From: Chryseobacterium sp. ERMR1:04
GTDB taxonomy: Bacteria > Bacteroidota > Bacteroidia > Flavobacteriales > Weeksellaceae
Assembly: GCF_001297705.1 (NCBI RefSeq)
Contig: NZ_LIRF01000005.1
Span: 583,699 to 647,698, forward strand
Length of the DNA: 64,000 nt
Direction: 5' to 3'
The notes under the pieces are model-generated. The model was not told the origin of the DNA. It saw nothing but the letters and a program-made list of their open reading frames with translations, and did no database searches. Made by a program: the position numbers and the translations under genes. Shown piece by piece: positions 1-8,800 of this stretch (position 1 is its first letter; each line of letters opens with the position of its first letter).

Positions 1-1
1 G

Positions 2-550
2 GAACCCGTAAAAGAATATCAGTTTCCTGAACTCAAAAGAGCAGTTTTCGAGGATGCCTTTGATGAAATTGAACTTTTGGATTTTCCTGTTTCCTGTAAC
101 CCTTTTGATCTGCTGGTCACAAAGTACAGGGGTTCGGTAATGGCTAACAATCTTGTACAATATCATAAGAAGCAGATTAAGATGCTGGCGTACCTGATTT
201 CACGTAAACACGTCCCTACTAAAAGGGGAACCATGTATTTCGGAACATGGATTGATGCAGAAGGCAATTATTTTGATACCGCCCATTTTCCCGATTGCCT
301 CGAAAAATACCCGTTTAAGGGTGGGGGCTGTTATCTACTACTTGGAACCGTAGAAGTAGATTTTCATTTTCCAACCATTACCATTATTAAAATGGAAAAA
401 ATGCCATTTATTCCTGATCCGAGGTATGCTTATGATAATGATAAACAATATGAAGCGCACCAACGAATTAAGGAGGATGTAAGCATGACGCATAGATTGC
501 CCTATCCGCAGGAACATGAAATTGGATTGGCCAGAATGAAAATGGATTAG
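2..550 (+). CDS. dnaE: DNA polymerase III alpha subunit (DnaE-type), C-terminal fragment
   Basis: The frame is open from the left edge, so only about the last 182 residues are present. The catalytic subunit copies DNA in the cytoplasm. This part is the C-terminal OB-fold region. It can be recognised by the block KRGTMYFGTWIDAEGNYFD, followed by a TAHFP motif, a YPFKGGGCYLL strand and a DPRY segment. These are typical of the shorter Bacteroidota DnaE paralogue that often travels with SOS-mutagenesis genes. The TTG at 77 is an internal codon, not the start. The gene ends at TAG 548-550 with no clear terminator. Choosing between the replicative and the error-prone paralogue needs the missing 5' part. 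Confidence 0.8.
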   Translation, partial: EPVKEYQFPELKRAVFEDAFDEIELLDFPVSCNPFDLLVTKYRGSVMANNLVQYHKKQIKMLAYLISRKHVPTKRGTMYFGTWIDAEGNYFDTAHFPDCLEKYPFKGGGCYLLLGTVEVDFHFPTITIIKMEKMPFIPDPRYAYDNDKQYEAHQRIKEDVSMTHRLPYPQEHEIGLARMKMD

Positions 551-1116
551 AAATTTTAATCATTTTCATTCCCTGATCATGATTTTTTTTAATCTTAAAT
601 ACACTAAAAAAGATTTTTAATCTATGATATTTCTGGTTTCGTTAAACTGGGTCATAAACCATCATCATACTGACCTAACGGCTGTTAGTAGTAGAATTAC
701 TACAGAATCTCAAATATTACTAAAAAAATGGAGTGGTTTAAAAATATAGTTTATCTTTATTACGAAAATCACCATAGCACGAAATATTAACTGTTAAAAG
801 TTTTAAAATTATGATAAACTAAAAAGTAATTTAGATCTGAATAGGAGTACAATCAACAGTCTTATCAAATGATTTACTCCTTGAGTTTTATAATTAGTCA
901 AAAAATATCGCCCCTGATATTCGGACTAAGAAGTCTCCCCGCCTGGAAACCAATAGCTCAACAATCAACAGACAAAATCAAGATACTTACAGATTCACTC
1001 GCTTAGGGTTTATCCTGGTTTTTTTGTCCTAAGAAAATTAAGCTAATTCAATTAAATATGCAGCCGTTATTACAGGTATAATCTGTACTGCAATTATATT
1101 TTAAGGATTAATTTCC
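551..1116. other. AT-rich intergenic region upstream of vgrG
   Basis: This is 566 bases without a credible reading frame. It is strongly AT-rich and separates the polymerase gene from the type VI effector island. A purine-rich TAAGGATT at 1102-1109 sits about 8 bases before the TTG chosen as the vgrG start. I see no tRNA, repeat or convincing terminator. Confidence 0.5.
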
Positions 1117-3261
1117 TTGCACATAAACACAATAAGAAAAAATTATGCGATGTTTCAAAATAGTAAATCATCAAAAGATCAAGTTCCTAAACTTGGCCAA
1201 AGTTCTGATCCAATCAAACAGGTAACTGAAAATATTGGAAAAGAAACTTTAAATAAAATAGATCAGAAATTATCCGATAAAGTTCAGAAGACCGGGCAGA
1301 CAATAAACCAGGCACAAACATATTCCAATATGTTTATGAATCAGGTCATCCAGCCCAACAATCCATCCATAACACCAGATAAAGTTTGGAAGAATCAGCC
1401 TGTCTCCAAAATACATAATGCCAAGGCGATTGCCGAAAATCAAATTTTAGGGATTAACCGTGTGGTTAAGCTAGAAATTGTCATTGAAGGTAAGGTAATA
1501 AAGCATTTCAAACATTTCAAATTAAAACAGAGTGCTGTAAAACACCATGAATTCAGTTTGATGCTGGCTCATGATACATTGGGCAGTGCTGAAAATCATA
1601 ATCTTGAAGAGGCCCAAAATTTTTTGGGAAAACGAATTACCGTAATTTTTAAATATAAAGATGTAGAAGATGGCCCAGAAAGGAATTTTGTTGGCGTGAT
1701 TACACAAGTTGGTTTCAGTCAGGAAAAAGGCAGTTTAGGGAATATTCTTCTTCACGGCTTTAGCCCTACTATTTTGCTGGATGCTGCGCCTCATATTCAA
1801 AGTTTTGGTGGCAAACAGGAAATCAGTCTCAACAGCCTTGCAGATCAGGTAATCAAAGAAGGATTGGGAGCAAGCAAATTTGACTTCAGGGTAAATGCAC
1901 AGCATGGAAATATCTCTTATAGCTCGCAATATGAAGAAACCCATTATAATTATCTGGCAAGAATAGCCGAAGCTTATGGCGAGCAGTTCTTCTATGACGG
2001 TGAAGTATTGCATTTCGGGAAACTGCCACCGCAGGAAAAGCCTGTTAAGCTTACTTATGGCAGCACTGTAAATGATGTAAATATTATGATGAACGTGCAA
2101 CATGTAAATCCGACTTTTTATGGTTATAACAGCAGCAAAAATGAAAAACTAGAAACTGGAAATTCAAAAATCAGCCATACATCAGACATCGCAAAACGTG
2201 CTTACGAAATATCAGAAAAAACGTTTTCGACACCTTCTTTAAGGGTAGCGCCTATAAAAGCATCTTCATTTATGGATATTGATGCTTCACAAAAAGGTAC
2301 CGCCGGTAGTAAAGCCTCAGAAGTTTTTATAACCTCAGGAACTTCTACCATTCCATTTTTATACCCAGGTTGCATTGCAGATATTGAAATGCGCAAATCG
2401 GATAGTAACGAAACTAGCTATTTTACAAAACTTATGATTATAGATGTTAATCATGAAGTAGATGCAAGGGGTTACTATACCGGAACATTTGAAGCGATTG
2501 CATCAGATACCGGTTTTATCCCCCGTCCGGAGTTTCATGTACCTAAAGCAGAACCACAATTTGCAAAAGTTATATCTAATACCGATCCACAAAACCAGGG
2601 GAGAGTGCAGGTAAAGTTTGACTGGCAGAACGGAGATAGCATATCAGAATTTATCCGCGTGATGACGCCCGATGCCGGAGGCAGTGATAAGGTAAGTAAA
2701 AACCGAGGCTTTATGGCTGTTCCCGAAGTTGGAGATCAGGTCATCGTTAATTTTGTTCATCAGCATCCCGACCGACCGTTTGTAATGGGTGGCATGTTTC
2801 ACGGTGGAGTTGGCGGCGGCGGCGGACAAAATAATAACGTAAAAAGTTTGAGCAGCCGAAGTGGAAATAAACTGGAACTGAATGATGGCGAGGGGTCTGT
2901 ATTCCTGACCGATCAGGGCGGTGCCAATATGAAATTTGACGGTAAAGGAAATGCAACAACAAGTGCAAATATCAGTCATCATGTAACCGCCGGAAATAAG
3001 CATTCTACGAACGTTGGAAAGGGTCAAAGCGTATTAACTATGGGCGATGATGGTGTTATAGATCTGAGTGGAACCTCAAAGGTTATTTTAAAAGTTGGAA
3101 GCAGTACTATAACAATAGATGGCGAAAGTATTACCGTGAAATCTAAAACAGTAAATGTTGAAGGAACCTCTACCACTAATGTAGGAAAAGCCAAAGGAAG
3201 CCCTGGAATGATCGTGACAAGCGAAGTGAAAATTACCGGTAAAGATGTATTTATAAATTAA
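1117..3261 (+). CDS. vgrG: Type VI secretion system tip protein VgrG
   Basis: VgrG forms the trimeric spike at the tip of the contractile T6SS tube and carries effectors out of the cell. The 714-residue protein has a Gln/Lys-rich N-terminal extension of about 100 residues. The gp27/GPD-like region follows (roughly 115-450), then a gp5 OB-fold with FDWQNGDS, FIRVMTPDAGG and VIVNFVHQHPDRPFVMGGMF. A Gly-rich linker and a repetitive C-terminal beta-helix (TITIDGESITVKSKTVNVEG) close it. There is no extra C-terminal toxin domain. TTG 1117 has an RBS-like TAAGGATT upstream; ATG 1150 is an alternative start. Four bases separate it from the next gene, so the two are probably co-transcribed. No other T6SS structural genes are present, so this is an orphan vgrG island served by a remote apparatus. 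Confidence 0.92.
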   Translation: MHINTIRKNYAMFQNSKSSKDQVPKLGQSSDPIKQVTENIGKETLNKIDQKLSDKVQKTGQTINQAQTYSNMFMNQVIQPNNPSITPDKVWKNQPVSKIHNAKAIAENQILGINRVVKLEIVIEGKVIKHFKHFKLKQSAVKHHEFSLMLAHDTLGSAENHNLEEAQNFLGKRITVIFKYKDVEDGPERNFVGVITQVGFSQEKGSLGNILLHGFSPTILLDAAPHIQSFGGKQEISLNSLADQVIKEGLGASKFDFRVNAQHGNISYSSQYEETHYNYLARIAEAYGEQFFYDGEVLHFGKLPPQEKPVKLTYGSTVNDVNIMMNVQHVNPTFYGYNSSKNEKLETGNSKISHTSDIAKRAYEISEKTFSTPSLRVAPIKASSFMDIDASQKGTAGSKASEVFITSGTSTIPFLYPGCIADIEMRKSDSNETSYFTKLMIIDVNHEVDARGYYTGTFEAIASDTGFIPRPEFHVPKAEPQFAKVISNTDPQNQGRVQVKFDWQNGDSISEFIRVMTPDAGGSDKVSKNRGFMAVPEVGDQVIVNFVHQHPDRPFVMGGMFHGGVGGGGGQNNNVKSLSSRSGNKLELNDGEGSVFLTDQGGANMKFDGKGNATTSANISHHVTAGNKHSTNVGKGQSVLTMGDDGVIDLSGTSKVILKVGSSTITIDGESITVKSKTVNVEGTSTTNVGKAKGSPGMIVTSEVKITGKDVFIN

Positions 3262-3265
3262 AAGT

Positions 3266-4213
3266 ATGATAAACGATAAAAGAATCAAGATAAGACAACC
3301 CTTTAGGGATCAATATACACTTTCCATTGATGCTGAGGTAAATGCAATAGAATCTACTATCCTTTCTACAGTTGAAATACGATATGATTTTCAAGTGCTG
3401 AGCATAAAGGAAGATTTTGTAGAAGTAAGGCTTTTGGTGCTGGAAAGCAAAGTGGTAAAGGCAAATAATCCAATGGTTAAGGAGGTGGCACAGGTAAGCC
3501 AGGTTTTTGGGCGGATGTATAATGAACTGCACCTGCAAATAGCGCCGAGTGGCAAAGTACTTAAAGTGCTTAACACCGATTTTATTTTATCAAAATGGGC
3601 AGAGACCAAAGCAGAAATACAGAAACATATTTCAGGAAACGCAGAATTGGAACAAGCCATAACCTTACATGATGAAATTTTTAATAATGCTGATAAGGTG
3701 ATGATCGCGGTTCAGGCCAACGAATTTTTCGCCATGTATTTTGGACATGTATATGATACCGATTTACCAGCGGCTAAAAAGATTTTTGGTACTAATATTT
3801 TTAATACCGCAAATCTGGAATGGAACCTTAAATCAGAATGTAATTCAACATTACCTGTTAAGGGCAAAGAAACATTGATTGTTAATACCAAGGCTTATCC
3901 GCAGTTGCCACTAAGTGATGGCTTTTGTAATGCTGCTTATCATCAATTTAAAGACAAAATTAAAATTGACCCTGTTCAGATCAAGATGATACAGGATGAG
4001 GAGCGTTTAGTAGAATATGAAAGCGGAAGACTAAGAAGATCTGATGTAAGTAAAATGGAGGAAGTAAATCCCGAAAAGCTATATCATAAATTTAAGTTTA
4101 CGATGTTGAGCGATGGAGAAAAACAAACGCTTAAAAAAAACAAACACACCGAAAATGAGACAAAAGCTGCACCAGAAAATGATGAAAAAATATATGGCGT
4201 AAGATGGTCATGA
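3266..4213 (+). CDS. Unrecognised VgrG-linked protein, possible effector adaptor/chaperone
   Basis: This is a 315-residue cytoplasmic-looking protein with no signal peptide or membrane segment. It starts 4 bases after vgrG. The N-terminal 110 residues are rich in beta strands; the middle is helical and the end is Lys/Glu-rich (KKNKHTENETKAAPENDEK). I recognise no domain. Its place between the spike gene and a PAAR-like effector is where loading adaptors usually lie. An adaptor role is therefore a reasonable inference from position only. The ATG at 3266 follows the vgrG stop closely, which supports this start. Confidence 0.7.
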   Translation: MINDKRIKIRQPFRDQYTLSIDAEVNAIESTILSTVEIRYDFQVLSIKEDFVEVRLLVLESKVVKANNPMVKEVAQVSQVFGRMYNELHLQIAPSGKVLKVLNTDFILSKWAETKAEIQKHISGNAELEQAITLHDEIFNNADKVMIAVQANEFFAMYFGHVYDTDLPAAKKIFGTNIFNTANLEWNLKSECNSTLPVKGKETLIVNTKAYPQLPLSDGFCNAAYHQFKDKIKIDPVQIKMIQDEERLVEYESGRLRRSDVSKMEEVNPEKLYHKFKFTMLSDGEKQTLKKNKHTENETKAAPENDEKIYGVRWS

Positions 4214-4303
4214 TATATACCCTGAAAGCATTTGTCAGAACAGTTAAATCAAGGGGTTTATCTAAAGTGAAAATAGAAAGGATTCGGATTTAAAAATATA
4301 ATT

Positions 4304-4567
4304 ATGAAACCTGCACATACAAAAAAATCATTTTTATACCCAGGAAAAAAATGGGAAAAGACTTTCCAGATATGGCGTATCAGTATTCGGATTGGGTTAA
4401 CTAGAGATTTTGATACTTCGTCATTTTTTATTGAAAAGAGTTTTAAAAAAGGAGAGCACATCTTTCTTCGTCAGCATGTTTTTCAAAAAATATACAACGG
4501 AGACAAGATAAGATTGGCACATCATACACGAAAGCAAATATTGAAAAAAGTAATAAGTGGGCAATAA
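4304..4567 (+). CDS. Possible small basic protein, uncertain
   Basis: This is an 87-codon ATG frame filling the gap between the adaptor-like gene and the PAAR-like effector. It overlaps the effector start by 11 bases. The product is very basic and aromatic (KPAHTKKSFLYPGKKWEK near the N-terminus) and resembles nothing I know. It may be a small accessory gene or chance. If it is not real, 4214-4556 is simply a leader region of the effector gene. Confidence 0.3.
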   Translation: MKPAHTKKSFLYPGKKWEKTFQIWRISIRIGLTRDFDTSSFFIEKSFKKGEHIFLRQHVFQKIYNGDKIRLAHHTRKQILKKVISGQ

Positions 4568-6179
4568 AAGAATCACTGAGAACGACTTTTGGCAGTGTAC
4601 AAATGGCGCTGTACCCGCACAGCTGCAAGGCTCCAATAAAACCACCAAAAAAGCATCAGGAGAAAAATATATAACTGTAAACGATAAAGTAACCAGTAGT
4701 TGGATAGATTTTGGCTGTACTAAGCTCATGCTAATATATGCACTATTGGCAGCAGCTGTAGTTGTAATTGCCGCAATGACTGTAGCTACAGGTGGAGCAG
4801 CGCTGATCGCATTAGGTGCACTTGCTGGTTTAGCGGGTGCTGCCTGGGGAGCAGTTGTAGGCAGTATGCTCTGTGGCCATCTGGGTGCCAAAATAAGAAA
4901 ATGGGTAGAAGTACCTAAAGCTAACAAAACTGTAATCCAGGGAATAACGCAGGTAACAGGTGATTTCAAAATGACTTGCATGATACCTGGCGGAATAGTT
5001 ACCTTCAATCCTAAAATTAAAAGCTGGAATCAGGCAATTGCATTGGGTGCGTCCAATTATTTGGGAAAACTAATGGAGGGAATGATGGCTGGTGCTGCCG
5101 TAGGTATGGCAGGCGCATTATGGGCGGGAGGTGCATCGGCGTTTACAAGTGGCGGAATAAGAGGGATTGGACAGGCTGCTTGGCAATTTGCGAAGAGTTG
5201 CCCTATGAATATTGTGAAAAACATTGCGGCTTCCTTTGGGTATGCTGGCGCTGGAGCAAGCACAACAGCAGTGTGGACAACGGTTGGTACAGCAGTTGGT
5301 TTACGTACTGCTACTGCGACACAGGCTGGTTTAGGGCATTATGGTAATACTGGAGAATCGGGATGGGGAGCTGCGGGAACAGGTGTTTTTGCAATGGAGA
5401 CCGGTATGTACGAATCTGGGCAGAATATGGCCGGCTCTGCATTAGGATGGAAAAAGGAGGATGGAACAGGATATTCCACAAGCTGGCAGGATGTTGCGGG
5501 TATGGCAATGCTTTTATCACCAGTACATAAGGCACCAGAAGAGCTGACTAGTAAGACAGAGCCAAAGAATAAAGTTGAAGAATCTGTAAAAGATGGTGAA
5601 GGTAAAAAGACTGATAAAGAGCAAACTGTTAGAGATGGCAATGTAACGGAAAACCAGGATAGTGAGCCAGCAGGCGAAAGAGAGGCATTCGAGATGAATG
5701 AAAGTGTCAGAGTTACTCCTGAAAGTTTGGGAATTGGTTTATTAAAAGACAGTCCGATTTTACTAGATATATACCATGCAACTTTAGAGAAGATGGCTAA
5801 TTCTCCAAAAGATAATATTTACAAAAGATATATTGAAGCAAAAAATAATAATTTTGAAGGAATGACAAGGGAACAAATTCAAAAAATGTGTACAGATGTA
5901 TGGAAAAATACAAGAAAAGAATTTGGCAAAGAAGCGAGAAGTAGAGGTATTACAATTGAAGGCGAAGTTCACCACTGGAATTATCCAAAATATGATAATC
6001 CTCATGATGTTTTAAATCCAAACCAATTAACTGAACCTGTTTCTCGTGATGTCCATCAACAAGCTCATGAACAAACAACATCTGACCCATCAAAAATTTG
6101 GGAAGGTCCAATTAGTAATGATCATGCTATTGTTCCTGAACCGTATAATTTACCACAACCCCGTCCAATTTCCCCTTAA
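4557..6179 (+). CDS. PAAR-like (DUF4280-type) T6SS effector with C-terminal HNH-type nuclease tip
   Basis: This protein sharpens the VgrG spike and delivers a toxin. Residues 1-45 (ITENDFWQCTNGAVPAQ) and about 118-145 (QVTGDFKMTCMIPGGIVTF) form the split PAAR-like domain typical of Bacteroidota. A strongly hydrophobic Ala/Gly-rich stretch at about 58-105 lies between them, and more hydrophobic helices lie at 170-210. A Lys/Glu-rich linker (330-380) leads to the tip at 390-540. The tip carries EGEVHHWNYPK, then NPNQLTEP, then DVHQQAHE, an HNH/endonuclease VII-like metal-binding pattern, so DNA cleavage is likely. The start is GTG 4557 because an in-frame TAA lies immediately before it. The DNA encoding the tip is visibly AT-richer than the DNA encoding the delivery part, which suggests toxin-tip exchange. 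Confidence 0.82.
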   Translation: MGNKRITENDFWQCTNGAVPAQLQGSNKTTKKASGEKYITVNDKVTSSWIDFGCTKLMLIYALLAAAVVVIAAMTVATGGAALIALGALAGLAGAAWGAVVGSMLCGHLGAKIRKWVEVPKANKTVIQGITQVTGDFKMTCMIPGGIVTFNPKIKSWNQAIALGASNYLGKLMEGMMAGAAVGMAGALWAGGASAFTSGGIRGIGQAAWQFAKSCPMNIVKNIAASFGYAGAGASTTAVWTTVGTAVGLRTATATQAGLGHYGNTGESGWGAAGTGVFAMETGMYESGQNMAGSALGWKKEDGTGYSTSWQDVAGMAMLLSPVHKAPEELTSKTEPKNKVEESVKDGEGKKTDKEQTVRDGNVTENQDSEPAGEREAFEMNESVRVTPESLGIGLLKDSPILLDIYHATLEKMANSPKDNIYKRYIEAKNNNFEGMTREQIQKMCTDVWKNTRKEFGKEARSRGITIEGEVHHWNYPKYDNPHDVLNPNQLTEPVSRDVHQQAHEQTTSDPSKIWEGPISNDHAIVPEPYNLPQPRPISP

Positions 6180-6231
6180 AATATTAGTTTAGTTATGAAA
6201 TTTTGTTTAAATTTAATATAAAATAATTACA

Positions 6232-7065
6232 ATGGAATTGTTGAAGAAAATAGTTAATAAGTTAAATATAGATATTAATCTTCAAAATTTAATTTTTAGG
6301 AAAATTGACATACCATATCATGATGATTATAATTCCGTTGATACGTATTGGTATCAACATCCTCCTTGTTTAGTTCCTTTATTTTTAGGTTATGGAGCAT
6401 CTTATAAGGGAGTTATTAATCATTTTTTTATTGATAGAAAGAATCCTTTTGTAGAGCTGGATTTGGAATATGGTTCTATAGTAGAAACTGCCTTTAATTT
6501 TAAACAGTTAGCAGTATGCCTAATTCTACCAATAATTATCTCTGAGGATGGTCTTACTGATGAAATTATTGATTTTGCAAACAAAATTAATTTTAAAGAA
6601 TATCAGGAAATAGATGATTTTTCTAATCAATATGGAGATAATACAGATTATTTCAATGAATTAGTGTATTTTAAAGACAATTTGCCATTAGGTATTATTA
6701 AAGATATAACAACATACAAAGGAGATTTCCCATCTTCTTATGACAATTTTAATGAGCCACAGCTGACTAATTCTTGCTCGTTTGAAATTTCCCCCACCGT
6801 TTACGAAATTATAAAAAATGATAAAGAAACACCTAAATGGTTGATTAAAGAAACAAATAAAAAAGAGCTTTTTAAAGATTTTGTTCTTAACAACAAATTG
6901 AAGGAGGCTTGGCTAACGTTAAATAGTAAGGGTTGGTTACTGAAAGATGTCGCTGAAGGGTTAGAAATATTAAAGTCAAAAACGAATGATGAACTTTTTC
7001 ATTTAATAGCTGACAATTGGATTGAAGGGTGGCAAAAATCGACATTCTTAGATAGCAATTATTAG
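6232..7065 (+). CDS. Probable immunity protein for the HNH effector
   Basis: This 277-residue soluble acidic protein starts 52 bases after the effector gene and has the same strong AT-richness as the toxin tip. I do not recognise a named domain. The N-terminal 200 residues look alpha/beta, with features seen in SUKH-like or Imm proteins (FLGYGASYKGVINHFF, FVELDLEYGS). The last 70 residues are helical (LFKDFVLNNKLKEAWLTL). The genetic position directly behind a polymorphic nuclease effector is the main argument. It should bind and neutralise the HNH tip in the cytoplasm to protect the producer and its kin. Confidence 0.65.
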   Translation: MELLKKIVNKLNIDINLQNLIFRKIDIPYHDDYNSVDTYWYQHPPCLVPLFLGYGASYKGVINHFFIDRKNPFVELDLEYGSIVETAFNFKQLAVCLILPIIISEDGLTDEIIDFANKINFKEYQEIDDFSNQYGDNTDYFNELVYFKDNLPLGIIKDITTYKGDFPSSYDNFNEPQLTNSCSFEISPTVYEIIKNDKETPKWLIKETNKKELFKDFVLNNKLKEAWLTLNSKGWLLKDVAEGLEILKSKTNDELFHLIADNWIEGWQKSTFLDSNY

Positions 7066-7111
7066 TTGCATTGGAAAGATTCTAAAAAGTGGCGGAGATA
7101 ATTACAATAAT

Positions 7112-7822
7112 ATGGTATGAGATAAAATTAAGCCACAAGAGTATTTTGATTTATATATTCAGAATACTCAAAAAAGGAAAAGTAAATATATCGAGAAAAT
7201 AGAAGGATTAGATGATCTGCATTAAGGATACATAAATAGTGCTACCACATTAGATCTTTTTACAAGGAACCTATTTATAGCAAAGTATTCGGAAGGTTAT
7301 GAAGTTTCACAACTACGACATGACTATGTAAAATCTATAAAATTGTTTGAATTAACTTATAATTCTACCTCTTTTTATGTTCAAATGTTGTGGATGATAT
7401 CTATTGGAATAATGTTAGATATAGAAGCAGATGAATTTTCTAAACTTATAGAGTTAATTAAGAAAGATGATCCAAATGACTATTTAATAGATTTTCTCTT
7501 AAGTAAAAAAGTAAATTGGGACAAACAAGCTAAAAACTTTAAATTTCCTGATCCCTATCAGTGATTAGAGCAAGTTATATCTTTAGCGACGAGAGGTGAG
7601 AAAGAGAAGGCAGTAGAAAGACTAAAATTATATTTAGATAAAGAATGGTACAAAGGACATTCAGATACGGGATGGTACGCTAATCATAAAAGTAAACACG
7701 ACACTTATGCAGGATATTGGAATTGGGAAAGTGGCGCATTGGTGCAAGTTTTAGGCTTAGATGATAGTTCTCTAAAGGATCAACAATATTACCCTTATGA
7801 TATGGTTCATTGGAATGATTAG
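7112..7822 (+). pseudogene. Degenerate DUF1911/PoNi-type immunity gene with three in-frame stops
   Basis: One continuous frame runs from ATG 7112 to TAG 7820-7822 with stops only at TGA 7118, TAA 7223 and TGA 7562 and no frameshift. Read through, it gives about 236 residues: DKIKPQEYFDLYIQNTQKRK at the start, TLDLFTRNLFIAKYSEGYE and a helical middle, then WYKGHSDTGWYANHKSKH and YAGYWNWESGALVQVLGLDD plus YYPYDMVHW at the end. This is the layout of the DUF1910/DUF1911 immunity family, which neutralises PoNe DNases. The longest intact piece is 7343-7564. It looks like a recently inactivated orphan immunity gene left by an earlier toxin. Confidence 0.72.
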
Positions 7823-7852
7823 AAATTAATTTTAAGAATATTTGATTACATA

Positions 7853-7887
7853 AGACTACCTGGAATTTTATCAGGTAGTCTTTTTTA
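7853..7887 (+). terminator. Rho-independent terminator of the T6SS effector island
   Basis: The arms AGACTACCTG (7853-7862) and CAGGTAGTCT (7872-7881) pair perfectly around a 9-base loop and are followed by TTTTTT. It closes the effector/immunity transcription unit before the sigma-factor operon. Confidence 0.85.
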
Positions 7888-8106
7888 ATACTCTGATAGC
7901 AAAAGGCGTAATATTTAAGGTCAAGAAAATGTTAAAAATGTACCTTTTACCATGTCCCAATATGCATGTGATGAGAGGAATGTGGGGGCAGTTCATTTTG
8001 ATCAAAACTGCAATTATGGTTAATAACTTGATGGTAGAATTTTCATCAAACATTAGAGATTGCATCAACAAATATTTAACTTTAACTTGTTATTTGAATT
8101 AAATAA

Positions 8107-8697
8107 GTGAAATCCTTAACCATAATCGCTGAAAAGGAGTTGCTACTTCGGTTGCGGGATGGGGATTATACAGCTTTTGAGAAAATCTATTCCATTCATA
8201 AGGAAAAGCTAGCAGGCCGTCTCTTCAGACTGCTTAAATCATGGGAATTGGTTGAAGATATTTTACAGGAACTTTTCATAAAATTATGGAATAACAGGGA
8301 TATAATAGATGGAGATAAACCGCTTGAAGCTTATCTGTACCGTATTGCATCCAATCTTGTAAACGACTATTTCCGGAGTGTCTCTAAAGACAAAAATTTG
8401 GCGGATGAATTATGGCATCGCATTTCAGAGGTTTATAATCCTTTTGAAGAAATCTCACAGGAAAGCGCCGACCAGGAACTCTTTCGTTCTATAAACAAAC
8501 TTCCTGAGCAACGAAAAAAGGTTTTTCTCCTATGCAAATTGGAGAAGAAAAGTTATGCAGAAGTAAGCAAGCTTTTGCAAATTTCAGAAGCAGCAGTAAA
8601 CGACCATATTACAAAAGCAAACAAATTCTTAAAAGATAATTACGATAAGGCGATTCCTTTTGCTGTTATTGTATTCTGTCATTATCTCATTAGTTAG
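8107..8697 (+). CDS. ECF-type RNA polymerase sigma-70 factor
   Basis: This 196-residue sigma factor directs RNA polymerase to surface-signalling promoters. Region 2 spans about 20-90 (FEKIYSIHKEKLAGRLFRLL, ILQELFIKLW, AYLYRIASNLVNDYFR). Region 4 spans about 125-175, with a helix-turn-helix YAEVSKLLQISEAAVNDHI. The start is GTG 8107. It is followed by a FecR anti-sigma gene and a SusC with an STN domain, the standard trans-envelope signalling order in Bacteroidota. It most likely activates the SusC/SusD operon when the receptor is occupied. The C-terminal hydrophobic tail (AVIVFCHYL) is unusual but seen in related ECF factors. Confidence 0.9.
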   Translation: MKSLTIIAEKELLLRLRDGDYTAFEKIYSIHKEKLAGRLFRLLKSWELVEDILQELFIKLWNNRDIIDGDKPLEAYLYRIASNLVNDYFRSVSKDKNLADELWHRISEVYNPFEEISQESADQELFRSINKLPEQRKKVFLLCKLEKKSYAEVSKLLQISEAAVNDHITKANKFLKDNYDKAIPFAVIVFCHYLIS

Positions 8698-8800
8698 TTT
8701 TTTTTAAGCTGATAATCAGTTAGTTGTAATTTTTTAAAATTTTTATAAATATTACAGCTATTGGTTTAGGTACCATAAGCGTATTAGTTAAAAAGCAACC

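Noticed and set aside
2644..3027. Long antisense frame inside vgrG
   Set aside because: It lies wholly opposite clear VgrG domains and has no family resemblance.
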